Shown piece after piece: positions 62,491 through 64,000 of a stretch of DNA of 64,000 bases. The stretch lies in assembly GCF_037126265.1 (NCBI RefSeq), contig NZ_JAYLLN010000016.1, positions 7,486-71,485 on the forward strand, given 5' to 3'. The DNA comes from Sphingobacterium tenebrionis. GTDB lineage: Bacteria > Bacteroidota > Bacteroidia > Sphingobacteriales > Sphingobacteriaceae. How positions within the stretch are numbered: position 1 is the stretch's first letter; each line of letters starts with the position of its first letter. Made by a program: the position numbers and the translations under genes. The notes under the pieces are model-generated. The model was not told where the DNA came from. It worked only from the letters and a program-made list of their open reading frames with translations, and ran no database searches.

Positions 62491-62529
62491 CGCTTGCTAG
62501 TTTTGGGTGTATTTTTATTGACTAACTGA
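62419..62529 (+). repeat. Structured leader segment, copy A
   Basis: GATAATACTAACAGCTCTAG ... GCTGCTGAAGCAGC ... ACTAGCGCTTGCTAGTTTTG. Three successive small hairpins: GCTC/GAGC, GCTGCT-ga-AGCAGC, and ACTAGC/GCTAGT. Recurs at 63021. It ends 24 bp before an ATG at 62553; from the GATAAT start to that ATG is 134 bp. Confidence 0.7.
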
Positions 62530-62552
62530 TTAATAACAAATATAATTATAAG

Positions 62553-63002
62553 ATGGAACAAACACCTCTAGAATTCAAAGTGGCATTATCTAATGATCAA
62601 GTTGAACTAATTAAATCCTTTAATACAATTATCGATGAGGAAGAAATATTTGATGAAGAATCATTTTATGAATTTATTAAAAATATAATCAAGGACTTTT
62701 CTAAAAAAAGTTCTACAGGTGAAAATGTTGAAGGAATGATTCTAAACTACATGCTTAGCTTAGATCAATCTGAACATGGAGCACCTGAAATTTCAGATTA
62801 TACTTTGGAGACATTGAACGCTAATTTGAATACCTTAGAAGGTAATTTTGAGCTTTGTTATTCGGTGTATTACTATTATGGATGCGATGATTTAACTCAA
62901 GATAGTGATAAAAAATTAGATTTTGATTTTACAATTGATCTAGAAAACAAATATATCACTTTTGTGTCTCAAAATAACTTTACTAGATTTAGTTCTGAGT
63001 AG
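62553..63002 (+). CDS. Small acidic protein, possible immunity protein
   Basis: A 149-residue acidic protein (strong Glu/Asp content: IIDEEEIFDEESFYEFIKNI, SLDQSEHGAPEISDYTLETL). No signal peptide or membrane span. Acidic proteins of this size downstream of repeats resemble immunity proteins of polymorphic toxin systems, but I do not recognise a family. Preceded by leader copy A and followed by copy B. Confidence 0.45.
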   Translation: MEQTPLEFKVALSNDQVELIKSFNTIIDEEEIFDEESFYEFIKNIIKDFSKKSSTGENVEGMILNYMLSLDQSEHGAPEISDYTLETLNANLNTLEGNFELCYSVYYYYGCDDLTQDSDKKLDFDFTIDLENKYITFVSQNNFTRFSSE

Positions 63003-63020
63003 AATTTTTAAAAAATAGAA

Positions 63021-63129
63021 GATAATTGCAGCTCTAGCGAGCTACAAACTAACATAGCTGCTGAAGCAGATACAGCATATCAAAACTAACAAACGCTAGT
63101 TTTGAATGTTTCTAATGACTAACCGTATT
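63021..63129 (+). repeat. Structured leader segment, copy B
   Basis: GATAATTGCAGCTCTAGCGA ... GCTGCTGAAGCAGA ... AAAACTAACAAACGCTAGTTTTG, parallel to copy A with one 3-base deletion. Hairpins are kept, with AGCTC/GAGCT now one pair longer. Its start is 132 bp upstream of the ATG at 63153, almost the same spacing as copy A. Confidence 0.7.
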
Positions 63130-63152
63130 ATTATTTTATTGACCTGGAAATT

Positions 63153-63253
63153 ATGGATATTTTCTATAACCTATATGTATTATTTATAGGTTTATTATTT
63201 TTAATTGGAGTAGTATTTTTTCTTGTTGAAAGACCTAACTTTACAAGTTTAGG
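63153..63253 (+). pseudogene. Small membrane protein truncated by the IS3 element
   Basis: From ATG 63153 the frame encodes MDIFYNLYVLFIGLLFLIGVVFFLVE, one hydrophobic helix, then meets the IS3 end near 63254. The frame continues only 10 codons into the IS (stop at 63282-63284). Original C terminus presumably lies beyond the insertion, outside the window. Same leader segment as the acidic gene upstream. Confidence 0.65.
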
Positions 63254-63315
63254 TGTAACCCTCCCGAAAATTCGGACTGTCTGAAACGCGAAAATTCGTA
63301 ACTTAGAACAGTACA

Positions 63316-63582
63316 ATGAAAAAGACAAGAATCAGCGAGAGCCAGATTGTTTCTGCGATCAAGCAACATGAATCGGGTAAAAGCACTTCGGACATCTGCA
63401 GGGAGTTGGGTGTCCACCAAGCAACCTTTTACACTTGGAAGAAGAAGTATTCCGGGATGGACAGCCAAGAGCTGCGCCGTATGAAGGAACTGGAGGAAGA
63501 GAACCGCCGTCTCAAGCAGATGTATGCGGACCTCGCCCTGGACCACAAGATCCTCAAGGACGTACTATCAAAAAAGTTCTAA
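63316..63582 (+). CDS. IS3-family transposase OrfA
   Basis: An 88-residue helix-turn-helix protein with the IS3 OrfA opening (ISESQIVSAIKQHESGKSTSDICRELGV HTH, and YTWKKKYSGMDSQELRRMKELEEENRRLKQMYADL leucine zipper). The A-AAA-AAG heptamer at 63570 lies in the correct phase before the stop to allow a -1 shift into OrfB, making OrfAB transposase. Confidence 0.92.
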   Translation: MKKTRISESQIVSAIKQHESGKSTSDICRELGVHQATFYTWKKKYSGMDSQELRRMKELEEENRRLKQMYADLALDHKILKDVLSKKF

Positions 63583-63602
63583 GGCCCTGCCAGCGCAAGG
63601 AT

Positions 63603-64000
63603 ATGGCTGCTTATGTTATTTCTATGCACCAGATCAGCATCAGCAGGGCCTGCAAGGTTGTCAACCTGCCGAAGTCGATGTATTATTACAGGAACAGGAA
63701 GGACGACAGCGAAACGATAGCGAAGCTCCGAGAGCTGGCCGATCGGTATCCAACCGAAGGACAGGACCTTTACTATTCACGTATCCGACATGAGGGACTG
63801 AAGTGGAACTACAAACGAATCCGCAGGGTGTATCAACTCTTGGGGATGAACCGTCGCAGAAAGACCAGGAGACGACTTCCAGCCCGGGTAAAGCAACCGT
63901 TATCGATTCCAGAAAGGCCGCTTAAAACATGGTCTCTGGACTTTATGAGCGACGTACTGACCAATAAGCGCAAGTTCAGGACCCTGAACATCATTGATGA
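63603..64000 (+). CDS. IS3-family transposase OrfB (partial, right side off window)
   Basis: Open frame from the frameshift point (codon 63576) or internal ATG 63603 to the window end. DRYPTEGQDLYYSRIRHEGLKWNYKRIRRVYQLLGMNRRRKTRRR is the DNA-binding region, then PLKTWSLDFMSDVL holds the first catalytic Asp of the DDE nuclease. The remaining D and E are outside the window. Usually made as OrfAB by -1 frameshifting. Confidence 0.9.
   Translation, partial: MAAYVISMHQISISRACKVVNLPKSMYYYRNRKDDSETIAKLRELADRYPTEGQDLYYSRIRHEGLKWNYKRIRRVYQLLGMNRRRKTRRRLPARVKQPLSIPERPLKTWSLDFMSDVLTNKRKFRTLNIID

Larger units (their letters stand above)
63254..64000 (+). mobile_element. IS3-family insertion sequence, left part (runs off window)
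   Basis: Left end placed near TGTAACCCTCCCGAAAATTCGG (63254); the TG start and following G/C motif suit an IS3-family terminal repeat, but the right end is out of view so target duplication cannot be checked. Contains OrfA, a slippery AAAAAAG at 63570-63576, and OrfB in the -1 frame reaching the window end. Confidence 0.85.

Noticed and set aside
63524..63793. Third-frame reading over the OrfA/OrfB junction.
   Set aside because: OrfA and OrfB explain the DNA in two other frames with known motifs.

Overview
The window looks like chromosome of a Bacteroidota bacterium, most likely a Sphingobacterium or Pedobacter relative. This rests on a SusC/SusD pair, a TPR-type sensor kinase, MnmE and RM genes with Bacteroidota-style sequences, TAnnTTTG-like -7 boxes and moderate GC. 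Family names are from recognition by eye; no database search was run.

Positions 1-39390 are mostly resident chromosome. They hold the 3' end of bioA and several small enzymes (two methyltransferases, an EEP hydrolase, a GNAT). A fatty-acid and propionate block follows: acyl-CoA dehydrogenase and a FadB-like fusion face a prpB-prpC-prpD methylcitrate operon across one shared terminator. Next come a SusC/SusD uptake pair with a striking (GGGAA)n tract upstream and an M48 protease. A leftward polyamine-linked operon (speD, DUF4178, DUF350, membrane-fused speE, Tat-exported FAD oxidoreductase) is preceded by a FemAB-type gene. Further right are a TPR kinase whose response regulator is frameshifted, an alcohol dehydrogenase, a broken amidohydrolase, a two-gene radical-SAM DNA-repair pair, a large catalase and mnmE. 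Copies of a palindromic dispersed repeat sit between genes at four places.

Positions 39373-62009 are an integrative mobilizable element inserted at the 3' end of mnmE. An imperfect direct repeat of about 70-95 bp, containing the last mnmE codons and a terminator hairpin, flanks it. The left half carries an integrase, an excisionase-like HTH, an SF3 helicase, an iteron-like CATCAA cluster, a Toprim primase, a candidate oriT hairpin and mobilization genes, including a likely membrane-protein gene nested out of frame inside the relaxase gene. I see no conjugation pore or coupling-protein genes, so it would need a helper. The right half is a defence island: an AbiE pair with an inverted-repeat operator over its -7 box, hsdR-hsdM-hsdS, a HEPN protein, mcrB-mcrC, and at the edge an orphan protein that looks like a class III / Pycsar-type nucleotide cyclase.

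Positions 62010-64000, beyond attR, are a graveyard of accessory genes: a papain-like protein cut off at the element border, an HsdR-like N-terminal remnant, a small acidic protein, a truncated membrane protein, and two copies of a structured ~110-bp segment at the same distance upstream of those last two genes. An IS3-family element interrupts the last one and runs off the window. The best candidates for new biology are the cyclase-like gene, the hsdRMS-HEPN-McrBC cluster with an extended HsdS, the nested mob gene and the paired leader segments.
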